Assembly: GCA_907163375.1 (NCBI GenBank) | Contig: CAJQUW010010341.1 | Coordinates: 310,001 to 374,000, forward strand | Direction of reading: 5' to 3' | Source: Prostheceraeus crozeri | Taxonomy: Eukaryota; Platyhelminthes; Polycladida; Euryleptidae | DNA length: 64,000 nucleotides | Shown here: piece by piece, positions 54,485 through 64,000 of the stretch | How the letters are laid out: each line of letters begins with the position of its first letter | How positions within the stretch are numbered: the first letter of the stretch is position 1 | Program-made: the position numbers and the translations under genes | Notes under the pieces: model-generated | What the model saw: only the letters and a program-made list of their open reading frames with translations | What the model was told of the DNA's origin: nothing | The model's database searches: none

Positions 54485-55970
54485 AAGTTCAGAATGTGCA
54501 TAAGGTACATGCGGAATCATACAGCTCTCTTGTTGGAATTACAGACTTACATTTAAAGCCTAAAAGGTCTACTTGCATCCAGTAATACAATATGATCACG
54601 ATATGTCGAAGTTGATGAATATTATGGCTGAGCAAAGTTGTCAATTTGTCATATAGTGGATTATGTGAGGAAGGACCAGTATCTGAGGACAATGATGAAT
54701 TAAGTAGGCCTAATCCGCTTTCCAAATGGCTTAATGTAAATACCGGCATAAATACTGATATGTTGATCAGATTATTCGTCTTGGCAAACATGTATTTTTA
54801 TTATTGTAAATGGGATGTCAACTAAGTCAGAATCATAGACATCGGATATCAGCACTGAGTTCTACAAAATATCCAATGTAAAATTAAGGGATAATCAACC
54901 AAGTTGCTGATGACGTGTGCGCGGTGACACCGTCCATCAGGTCCTAGGTTGCAATTAACCATCTACATGCAAGCATATGGCAGTCAATCTTCAAGCTACA
55001 GTTTTAAGATGACACGTGCCACACGGATGCATTTGAAATGACTGTGTATACACGTGTGTGAAGTTAGCACCGCCATCTTGAAAATGGAATGTGCCACACA
55101 AATAAACCTAACGGATCGATGCATTTGGTGTGTGCCAGCATGTGCCACCCATTATTTTGAAAGAATTCCCCCTAGTTTAGGAAAAATCGCTGCTCGAAAG
55201 TTCGACATGGCGGTGATGTGAAGTTAGCACCGTCACCAAAATTTTTTTCCAAAATACACGATCAAAACATACCAAACACGCACAACAGATAGGAGACCAT
55301 AAAAAACATTGTGCCAGCAAGTTTCAGCACCTAAATCCCCGTACTTGCTGAAAAATTAGTCCCCGAAACCACAAAATGGCGGTGATGTGAAGTTAGCACC
55401 GCTACTGAAGTCTTTTTTTAAAATACGCAAATAAAACACGCGAGACAAGTACAGAGACGCAACTGAGAGATGACCATCAAAAACATTGTGCCAGCAAGTT
55501 TCTTCTCCTAAGAGGCCGTACTTGCGGAGAAATTAGCCCCCGAAAGCTCAATGCGCTGTCGGTGATGTGAAGTTAGCACCGCCATCTTAAAAAATGGAAT
55601 GTGCCAGTCAAACCAACGGTCAGAATCGATCTAGATGGAGTGTGCCAGCATGTGCCTCTCGTTTATTTCACGAAAATCCCACCAGATCCGGTGGAAAACC
55701 AACCCGAAAGCTCAATGGCGGTGATGTGAAGTTAGCACCGCCATCTTAAAAAATGGAATGTGCCAGTCAAACCAACGATCAGAATTGATCTAGACGGAGT
55801 GTGCCAGCATGTGCCTCTCGTTTATTTCACGAAAATCCCACCAGATCCGGTGGAAAACCAACCCGAAAGCTCAATGGCGGTGATGTTGGCACCGCCATCT
55901 TTAAAAATGCATGTGCCAGTCAAACCAACGATCAGAATCGATCTAGATGGAGTGTGCCAGCATGTGCCAC
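54485..55970 (+). repeat. Left inner arm of the palindrome
   Basis: Pairs with 56590-58083. The outer 500 bp are unique-looking; the inner 950 bp consist of hairpin-bearing units. The same 100-codon frame appears mirrored in both arms, which shows only that the arms are alike. Confidence 0.88.
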
Positions 55971-57510
55971 CCATTATTTTGAAAGAATTCCCCCTAGTTT
56001 AGGAAAAATCGCTGCTCGAAAGTTCGACATGGCGGTGATGTGAAGTTAGCACCGCCACCAAAATTTTTTTTCCAAAATACACAATCAAAACATTCCAAAC
56101 ACGCACAACAGATAGGAGACCATAAAAAACATTGTGCCAGCAAGTTTCAGCACCTAAATCCCCGTACTTGCTGAAAAATTAGTCCCCGAAACCACAAAAT
56201 GGCGGTGATGTGAAGTTAGCACCGCCACTGAAGTCTTTTTTTAAAATACGCAAATAAAACACGCGAGACAAGTACAGAGACGCAACTGAGAGATGACCAT
56301 CAAAAACATTGTGCCAGCAAGTTTCTTCTCCTAAGAGGCCGTACTTGCGGAGAAATTAGCCCCCGAAAGTTCAATGCGCTGTCGGTGATGTGAAGTTAGC
56401 ACCGCCATCTTAAAAAATGGAATGTGCCAGTCAAACCAACGGTCAGAATCGATCTAGATGGAGTGTGCCAGCATGTGCTTCTCGTTTATTTCACGAAAAT
56501 CCCACCAGATGCGGTGGAAAGCCAACCCGAAAGCTCAATGGCGGTGATGTGAACCAATGCAAGAAAGCCGCAAGACATCTGCAAGACAAACGAGTGGCAC
56601 ATGCTGGCACACTCCATCTAGATCGATTCTGATCGTTGGTTTGACTGGCACATGCATTTTTAAAGATGGCGGTGCTAACTTCACATCATCGCCATTGAGC
56701 TTTCGGGTTGGTTTTCCACCGGATCTGGTGGGATTTTCGTGAAATAAACGAGAGGCACATGCTGGCACACTCCGTCTAGATCAATTCTGATCGTTGGTTT
56801 GACTGGCACATGCATTTTTAAAGATGGCGGTGCTAACTTCACATCACCGCCATTGAGCTTTCGGGTTGGTTTTCCACCGGATCTGGTGGGATTTTCGTGA
56901 AATAAACGAGAGGCACATGCTGGCACACTCCATCTAGATCGATTCTGACCGTTGGTTTGACTGGCACATTCCATTTTTTAAGATGGCGGTGCTAACTTCA
57001 CATCACCGACAGCGCATTGAGCTTTCGGGGGCTAATTTCTCCGCAAGTACGGCCTCTTAGGAGAAGAAACTTACTGGCACAATGTTTTTGATGGTCATCT
57101 CTCAGTTGCGTCTCTGTACTTGTCTCGCGTGTTTTATTTGCGTATTTTAAAAAAAGACTTCAGTGGCGGTGCTAACTTCACATCACCGCCATTTTGTGGT
57201 TTCGGGGACTAATTTCTCAGCAAGTACGGGGATTTAGGTGCTGAAACTTGCTGGCACAATGTTTTTTATGGTCTCCTATCTGTTGTGCGTGTTTGGTATG
57301 TTTTGATCGTGTATTTTGGAAAAAAATTTTGGTGACGGTGCTAACTTCACATCACCGCCATGTCGAACTTTCGAGCAGCGATTTTTCCTAAACTAGGGGG
57401 AATTCTTTCAAAATAATGGGTGGCACATGCTGGCACACACCAAATGCATCGATCCGTTAGGTTTATTTGTGTGGCACATTCCATTTTCAAGATGGCGGTG
57501 CTAACTTCAC
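55030..57510. repeat. Array of hairpin-bearing units of about 160-180 bp
   Basis: The motif GGCGGTGATGTGAAGTTAGC ending in ACCGCC recurs about 16 times, forward up to 56550 and inverted after 56660, at spacings of roughly 160-180 bp. GGCGGTG and CACCGCC form a 7-bp stem around a 12-base loop. Between the motifs three spacer types alternate, marked by GTGTGCCAGCATGTGCC, CAACAGATAGGAGACCATAA and CGCAACTGAGAGATGACCAT. A block of about 820 bp is duplicated directly within the left part (for example 55199 and 56019). Confidence 0.85.
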
Positions 57511-58083
57511 ACACGTGTATACACAGTCATTTCAAATGCATCCGTGTGGCACGTGTCATCTTAAAACTGTAGCTTGAAGATTGACTGCCATATGCTCGCA
57601 TGTAGATGGTTAATTGCAACCTAGGACCTGATGGACGGTGTCACCGCGCACACGTCATCAGCAACTTGGTTGATTATCCCTTAATTTTACATTGGATATT
57701 TTGTAGAACTCAGTGCTGATATCCGATGTCTATGATTCTGACTTAGTTGACATCCCATTTACAATAATAAAAATACATGTTTGCCAAGACGAATAATCTG
57801 ATCAACATATCAGTATTTATGCCGGTATTTACATTAAGCCATTTGGAAAGCGGATTAGGCCTACTTAATTCATCATTGTCCTCAGATACTGGTCCTTCCT
57901 CACATAATCCACTATATGACAAATTGACAACTTTGCTCAGCCATAATATTCATCAACTTCGACATATCGTGATCATATTGTATTACTGGATGCAAGTAGA
58001 CCTTTTAGGCTTTAAATGTAAGTCTGTAATTTCAACAAGAGAGCTGTATGATTCCGCATGTTCCTTATGCACATTCTGAACTT
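56590..58083 (-). repeat. Right inner arm of the palindrome
   Basis: Inverted partner of 54485-55970, differing by a few substitutions and one indel of about 8 bp near the centre. Confidence 0.88.
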
Positions 58084-58302
58084 AATATAATAATAACATA
58101 ACTCTGGAGTTTACTCCGGGGTTAACTCTGGTTCGGGTAAACGGAGTAAACATTAACACTTACACTTACACCGGACATGAACTCAACTATTGTTCGATGT
58201 CCATAATAGCAGACATTGCGAATATACAATTATATACAAACATATGATGGCATGTTCTAAAAACATTCATGCAACGAAATCAGAAAATGGGGAAAGTAAT
58301 TT

Positions 58303-59094
58303 CATTAAACAAAAGGGATACATTCTCAGAAAAGGGGGGCTTAAACAAAAGGGGATACATTCTCAGAAAAGGGGGGGGGTTAAACAAAAGGGATACATTC
58401 TCAGAAAAGGGGGGGTTAAACAAAAGGGATACATTCTCAGAAAAGGGGGGGGTAAAACAAAAGGGATACATTCTCAGAAAAGTGGGGGTAAAACAAAAGG
58501 GATACATTCTCAGAAAAGAGGGGGGTTAAACAAAAGGGATACATTCTCAGAAAAGGGGGGATTAAACAAAAGGGATACATTCTCAGAAAAGGGGGGTTAA
58601 ACAAAAGGGATACATTCTCAGAAAAGGGGGGGTTAAACAAAAGGGGATACATTCTCAGAAAAGGGGGGGTTAAACAAAAGGGGATACATTCTCAGAAAAG
58701 GGGGGGGTAAACAAAAGGGATACATTCTCAGAAAAGGGGGGCTTAAACAAAAGGGATACATTCTCAGAAAAGGGGGGGTAAAACAAAAGGGATACATTCT
58801 CAGAAAAGAGGGGGGTTAAACAAAAGGGATACATTCTCAGAAAAGGGGGGGTTAAACGAAAGGGGATACATTCTCAGAAAAGGGGGGTTAAACAAAAGGG
58901 ATACATTCTCAGAAAAGAGGGGGGTTAAACAAAAGGGATACATTCTCAGAAAAGTGGGGGTTAAACAAAAGGGGATACATTCTCAGAAAAGGGGGGGTTA
59001 AACAAAAGGGATACATTCTCAGAAAAGAGGGGGGGTTAAACAAAAGGGATACATTCTCAGAAAAGGGGGGTTAAACAAAAGGGATACATTCTCA
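58303..59094. repeat. 36-bp minisatellite, about 22 copies
   Basis: The unit is of the form TTAAACAAAAGGGATACATT, then CTCAGAAAAGGGGGG. Most variation is in the length of the G-run. It begins exactly where the right arm of the large palindrome ends. Long frames across it (KGYILRKGG repeats and the reverse) are by-products of the repeat and are not proteins. Confidence 0.95.
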
Positions 59095-59389
59095 AGTACA
59101 GTATGCATAGGTTCATGAAGATGAAGCTTCGCTGATTTCATCTCAGAAGAAAATGAGCATGTATACAGTAGATTATTCATTTTTATTATATCAGATATAG
59201 ACTCTATCTCAATGAATTATTTTGAGCAGTAAATATGCCAAAACAAAATCTATAGCAGACCAATTGTCAAGAAATCATTTTATAATGTCAGCAATACAAT
59301 GAAGAGGAAAATCTTCCCGCTTCTTGTAAGACCGATTTTATAAAAGCGCTTAAAACGCTGATATGCCTTCTATAGTCGATCCTATAGAA

Positions 59390-59395
<6 letters not shown>

Positions 59396-59434
<39 letters not shown>
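59396..59434. repeat. (TA)n microsatellite
   Basis: A pure alternating TA run of about 39 bases. Confidence 0.95.
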
Positions 59435-59436
<2 letters not shown>

Positions 59437-61075
59437 TAATATATATTCTGATATCCTACAGAATAGCATGAAACAGTAAGTCTACGGAGATTATGTATTT
59501 TAGGAATTTGTAATTATGTACATGCTTTTTGTAGAGCTGCAAGCTGTAGCCTACATTGAATTAAGCGGCATACTATAGTATTACATGATATATTATGCCC
59601 TCTAAGTACGTTGATACTTCATTCGAGTAATCGAGTAGTAATCGAGTAGTGGTAATTCGAGCAAATCCGAACATTAATCTATAACATATGCGTGCATTCT
59701 AGTCGCTTGCATTATCTCTTTCTGGCTTCCTCTTTCGGAAACGGAATGTCTACACTTTTGGTTCTTGTAGAAGATGAGGCCTCACTCGCAAGCTACGTAG
59801 AAAGGATGCAATTCCTACAAAGTAATTATGTTCAAAGTAATATTTACTGTATGCATCGCCTGACGGATTTATTGTATTGCATGTGTAAGACATTCTTACA
59901 AGTAGGCCTACTGAGGTGTAACATGTATCATAAACTAGGTTGATATTAGCCAGTATCTTCTGTTGGTAACGAACATCATCATTTACTCACAAAAGTGCCT
60001 ATTAAACCAAAATCGTCCTAATAAGTATAACTAGGGATATACTTACTAACGGTGGTGATATCGTTAATAAACCCTTGATATTTCAGTGTGCGAGTCTATG
60101 AGTGTATGTACATAAGCGTGTAGCATCATGCTTTCGAGTTCCTTTATTGATTGATACTATCTTGTCAATTAAAAGACTTAAAAACACTGCAGACTCATGG
60201 AATCTAGACTGCACTTTTCATTATCAAAATGAGATAAATAGCCACCCTATGTTTATTCAAAATCAACTTGCTACTTCGGAAAAACGTCTGAGCAATGAAG
60301 AAAACTATTTCATCAGAAATACTTGTGCTTGAACTTAAATCTCGAAAACAATTGTTGTACATGCATAACTGCATTTCTGCTCAAGGGCACCTTAACCGCC
60401 CCTATGCCCTCCTCAGTCAGGGCAAGGGGGCAATGTCCCCCTTCGCCCCCTGTTCCGGCATCGCTGCTCAGATCGACGCAAATGTCCCTTGTTTTTTCTC
60501 TTGTTACTTGTAAAATGTAGCCCATATTTACTATTTGCCTCACACTGATGTCTCTTCCTTCTCTCTCATTCACAGTCATTCCTTGCTTCCGATATCCTAT
60601 TGTCTTTCACGTAATGTGAATTTTGTGCATGTAGACTGTAGATGCTTTCCTTCAATGTCTGACGATTTTCCTCCATGTAAGATTGAGGTTAATCGTCAAG
60701 TATAACTTGATTGTTGACATCAATTCATTGTCCCACCTCTACCAAACCAATAACTTGAAAATATAATAGTCAAGAAATTCTCAAAATTAATTTAGTGTTT
60801 CGTGTAGCCCAGATCTTTCGAGTTATTTTTTCATATTTAAAGCAAGATTGATCTCATGGTTTTAAAAATGCAGTCTGAACTTTGCAAGTAAGCAAATATC
60901 CGGTCAACGAATTAGTGGAGACAGCAACAGTGGATGAGAGTTGACGGAGAGCCATTTGGCCATGCTCCGTTACGTTCTCAATGAAAATTTTGAGACTCAC
61001 TTTTCGCCGTCGGTGACCCTAAACTGTGTGAATATAACTAACGGAGGTCAAGAATATTAGAAGAAATTATCTGCA
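59435..61075. other. Flanking sequence, no gene recognised
   Basis: No supported gene. A C-rich patch at 60385-60470 is unusual for the local base composition. TAGGCCTA occurs at 59903. Confidence 0.5.
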
Positions 61076-61939
61076 ATGATTCAAGTCGAATTTATTCACG
61101 ATCGTGCTATTGACGATATAGCATATGATGATTGGTGCCCAATGATTGAACCACATGATGTGCTGGCCTACCGAAAGACTTTCACTATCCAAAGCTACAG
61201 GATCTGATGAAATTTCGAACAGATTCTACAGGTTGGCAGCGTCTTTCATGTGTGAACCTATCTGCCACATCATAAACAATTGCATTCTTCTTCGGGAAGT
61301 TCCTTCATTATTTAAGATGTGCATCGTTTCTCCCGTTCCCAAGAAGCATCCCATTGATATAAATCAGCTGAGACCCATAACTCTTTTATGTGTTCCAGCT
61401 AAGTTGATAGAAAGCCATATTTTGAATGACATGCGTGTTTTCATGTATCAAAGTTTTCCCAGGTTTCAATCTGCGTACAGATTGAAATGTAATACAACTT
61501 GTTGCCTTATCGCTATTCACGATGCTGTTACGAAACTTATGGACCTTTGTGAAATAGACGGATGTGTTTTGCTCAACTACGATTTATCGAGAGCGTTTGA
61601 TACCATTGACCATTCAATTCCGATCAAAAAGTTGTTTTGTTAAATGGCGATCTATTGTCACGATATTACGCCACTGATATATTTAACGCAAATATTTCAA
61701 TATGCTGATGACATTTATGAGATTTTGCCAATATCAAAATTGCCAGTTTCTTCCCCCTCAGATATTGCAAACTCTGAAATTTGTCATCTCAAAGATTGGG
61801 CTGTACACAATAATTTTCAAATTAATGTTAATAAGACCAAAGCTATGTTTTTCCGAAGCGTTTTTCCGATGTCAATTTTGAAATCCCAATAAGTATTGTA
61901 ACTGATTTGAAAATGTTAGGTGTCACTTGGAATTCTATA

Positions 61940-63817
61940 GGTCATCACATAAAAAATTGCGTTTTTTATATGGTTCATTTAATTGGATTCTATGATATTA
62001 TTCTTTATCATTTTATTCTTTTGTAAACAAGTTTGTGTCATATCTGTAAACCGTTCATTGTCTCTACTATATTGCATGGATATCTATATAGTAAGGGGAT
62101 GAGACACTCTACTCAAAATCAATTTAGCTCTATACCAACTCGGTGTTACTTGAATCAAAGAACTTTGTAAGTTACAATACGGCAACGGCAATAATACAGT
62201 TCAGATGTTGAACTGCAATAAGCCTAAGTCAAATTCATTTCATTTTGAAGTGAAAACAATTTATCGTGTAGAAGACGACTGCTTCGTATCAGTAAAGAAA
62301 TCAGCCATAGCTATAACTTATTGATTTTCCCACGAGTCAAAAAATCGACGTTTGAATGTGCACATGGATTTCTTTTTCATTTGCGACTATTCTCACCTAC
62401 GGCGTGTTCGGAATCCTTACTATACAGATATCCATGTATATTGTCTCTGGTTTGTTCCATGTTTGTTCCATCATCGCCATTTTTCACATGAATCATAGAT
62501 ATCTTAAACACAATCATCATTATCTTTAACATGAATTCACTTTGAAATCAATTTTAATTTTGATTCCGAAAACCAGCATTCACTTTGACTGCCGCAATGG
62601 AGATCAACAGTCGTGACATCAACCTAATCGTCGAGACTTTAAGAAGAAATAACTTTAAAGGCACAAAAATACACGAGATCATAACAACTGCTTGGGGTAA
62701 TAAGCGGATATCAGTTAGACGTGTACAACAAGTTATGACTGAGTTTGGAGAAGGTCGCATTCAATTTGATAGAATTGATGGAAGTGGGCGTCCAAAGTCT
62801 CAGAAAAGAATCGATCTTACTCAGATGGTTACTGATGAGGTGACCGTGAATAGGAGAATTACGTGCTACGAGCTTGCTGATAAATTGGATACAAATCATA
62901 GAATGATTTACGACATCCTGACAGAAGACCTGCATATGCGATCAATCCAAGATAAGTGGGTGCCACATAATTTATCCGAGGCAAACAAAGAGGCTCGTGT
63001 ATCGTGCTGCACTGAGCTTATTGAGAAATTTACAAGGCGCAATATCCATCGCAATCTTGTAGTTGCAGACGAGAAATGGTTTTTCTGTAGGCCAGTTGGT
63101 TGTCCTCAAACCAGAAGGTCTTGGTGTTCAGCTGATGGTGATGTTGATAGAGATCAAATTCCTAAAATGTTTAACCGTCGACAGAAAGTTCATGGCAATT
63201 GTTGCTGTGAATTTTGATGGATTATCGTTTTCTACAGTACTTGAAAGGAATCAGTCTGTAGATTCCGAATTGTATACTAATTTTCTGATTGACACAGTTA
63301 ATTCTTTCACTAACCATGATTTAAGAAATGAAAGAAGAGAGGTGTCATGGGAGAATATGGTTTTGATGCATGATAACGCTCGACCACATGTATCACGCCA
63401 CATTCAAAACTTTTTGGCAGACAAGAATGTTCAGCTACTGTATCAAGCTCCATATTCACCTGACTTAAATATATGTGATCGCATGATATTTCCTGCTTTG
63501 GAAATGAAGAGAAGTGATTTGGAGTTAATGACAAAGGAATCTTTAGAATCCTACTTAAATGAAACTTTGAATTTTATTCCACAAGTAATGAGAAGAGCAG
63601 CATTGAAATTGATTGACCACTGCAGAAATGTGATTGCTGCAAACGGCAATTATTTGTGAGTTACTTACTGTCTTACTGACCCCCATTACCCCCATTTACT
63701 GAGCCCCCCATTTATGAGTTAACAGAACACAAATTTTAATAGGTCTCAGTGCCATAATAATGTTTTCAATTGCCATTAAAAATCAATTATAAAAACGCAG
63801 TTTTTTATGTGATGACC
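61940..63817 (+). mobile_element. mariner element (DD34D) inside the LINE
   Basis: A 1878-bp element with inverted ends of about 27 bp, GGTCATCACATAAAAAA on the left and its inverse TTTTTTATGTGATGACC on the right. TA precedes the left end; the right flank reads AA, so the TA duplication has probably mutated on that side. It carries one transposase gene with one frame change. It splits a LINE frame cleanly, so it is the younger insertion. Confidence 0.9.
62597..63659 (+). pseudogene. mariner transposase with one frameshift
   Basis: ATG at 62597 starts MEINSRDINLIVETLRRNNF. A paired-type DNA-binding half leads to the mariner motif WVPHNLSE. The DDE domain has Asp in VVADEKWFF, Asp in LMHDNARPH and Asp in YSPDLNICD, 34 residues apart (DD34D). 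One base too many near 63188-63191 moves the frame after NRRQKV; the following frame is open through AIVAVNFDGLSFSTVL to the C-terminus AANGNYL. Apart from that shift the protein of about 350 residues looks complete, so the copy is fairly young. The TTG twelve bases upstream is less likely as start. Confidence 0.88.
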
Positions 63818-64000
63818 AATAACTTAAAGTGGAACGCACATTTTGAGGAGATTGAAGTACGTTGTTCGAGAAGTTTATACCTCCTAAAAGTTTTGAAACC
63901 CATTTTCAATCATGATGATTTATGAACGGTTTACCGAGCCAATATCGAGTATGTATTGTTTTATTGTTCTCCTTTGTACGGAATTTTGAGCTATGATTGT

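Larger units (their letters stand above)
53405..58292. repeat. Large nearly perfect inverted repeat
   Basis: Two pairs of inverted segments nest here. The outer pair is 53405-53600 with 58097-58292, about 195 bp each. The inner pair is 54485-55970 with 56590-58083, about 1.49 kb each. Positions in the inner pair sum to 112568 over most of its length, so there are almost no length changes. Only a handful of base differences are visible, so identity is above 99 percent by eye. The left arm has an extra 884 bp (53601-54484) where the right arm has 13 bp. The centre (55971-56589) holds an extra copy of part of the left arm. Could be a fold-back transposon, a recent inverted duplication or an assembly artefact. 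Confidence 0.85.
61080..64000 (+). mobile_element. CR1/L2-like LINE, interrupted by mariner
   Basis: Reverse-transcriptase pieces: LSLSKATGSDEISNRFYRLA, MCIVSPVPKKHPIDINQLRP and LLNYDLSRAFDTIDHS (first catalytic motif), then after a deletion that removes the middle of the palm, FQYADDIYEILP (YADD motif) and VNKTKAMFF. The C-terminal part LKMLGVTWNS stops at 61939 and resumes at 63818 as NNLKWNAHFEEI, exactly flanking the mariner element. One frame change near 61170 and further stops exist. The LINE runs to the window end, so its 3' end is not seen. Confidence 0.8.

Noticed and set aside
55760-56974. Several 70-97 codon frames with MPACASRLFHENPTRSGG-type repeats
   Set aside because: They come from the hairpin-bearing repeat units read in different frames and directions.
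54489-58079. Identical 100-codon frames at 54489-54791 and 57777-58079
   Set aside because: They lie in the two arms of the large inverted repeat, so the match only reflects the palindrome; no domain or splice support.
58190-58652. Open frames of 71-136 codons with repeated KGYILRKGG or SENVSLLF units
   Set aside because: They are produced by the 36-bp minisatellite on both strands; the G-run length changes move the frame and there is no gene context.
58303-59094. CRISPR-like regular repeat
   Set aside because: The units are directly adjacent with no unique spacers, and the sequence is from an animal; it is a minisatellite.

Overview
The window is animal DNA, AT-rich and full of introns and transposons, with no bacterial features. 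Its host gene is a clear orthologue of MBTPS1 (site-1 protease, SKI-1/PCSK8) on the minus strand. Exons were recognised by protein similarity to the remembered human sequence and by splice sites. In gene order they lie at 39427-39538 (signal peptide), 28567-28718, 25542-25650, probably 23393-23458, 20478-20876 (catalytic Asp and His), 15290-15460 (oxyanion Asn), 9199-9350 (catalytic Ser) and 1-102. The gene continues past position 1. Reading phases agree at every join I could test except around the small 23393-23458 exon, where one propeptide exon appears to be missing from my reading. The repeat families and the palindrome TAGGCCTA (eight copies) suggest an invertebrate, probably marine, but the species cannot be named from this.

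Positions 1-39538 are therefore mostly MBTPS1 introns. They hold a DD41D Tc1/mariner-type element with 174-bp inverted repeats (4824-6601), a pogo/Tigger-type element (18249-20402), a small transposon encoding only a MADF-type domain (25880-26525), and a 2.7-kb element of a family I cannot name with CACTGG ends (29544-32225). There is also a nested stack: a hAT element (32515-36993) containing a second hAT-like coding remnant that a Tc1-like element (33739-35154) has split. Three copies of a tRNA-derived SINE, a second SINE-like unit, LINE fragments and several hairpin MITEs lie between them.

Positions 39539-64000 lie upstream of MBTPS1. They hold an uncertain short ORF (40057-40260), a decayed RTE-type LINE (about 40520-42330), and a Ty3/gypsy-type LTR element (45761-51715) with a 5-bp target duplication and almost identical LTRs, itself hit by two non-autonomous DNA elements. 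A large, nearly perfect inverted repeat follows (53405-58292), built from hairpin-bearing units of about 160-180 bp and passing into a 36-bp minisatellite (58303-59094). Last is a CR1/L2-like LINE (about 61080 to the window end) interrupted by a mariner DD34D element (61940-63817).

The most unusual items are the large palindrome with its hairpin array, the CACTGG-ended element with an unnamed but conserved protein, and the three-layer hAT/hAT/Tc1 nest whose inner hAT-like protein ends in a PCNA-binding-like motif. No CRISPR array, tRNA gene, rRNA gene or prokaryotic operon was seen.
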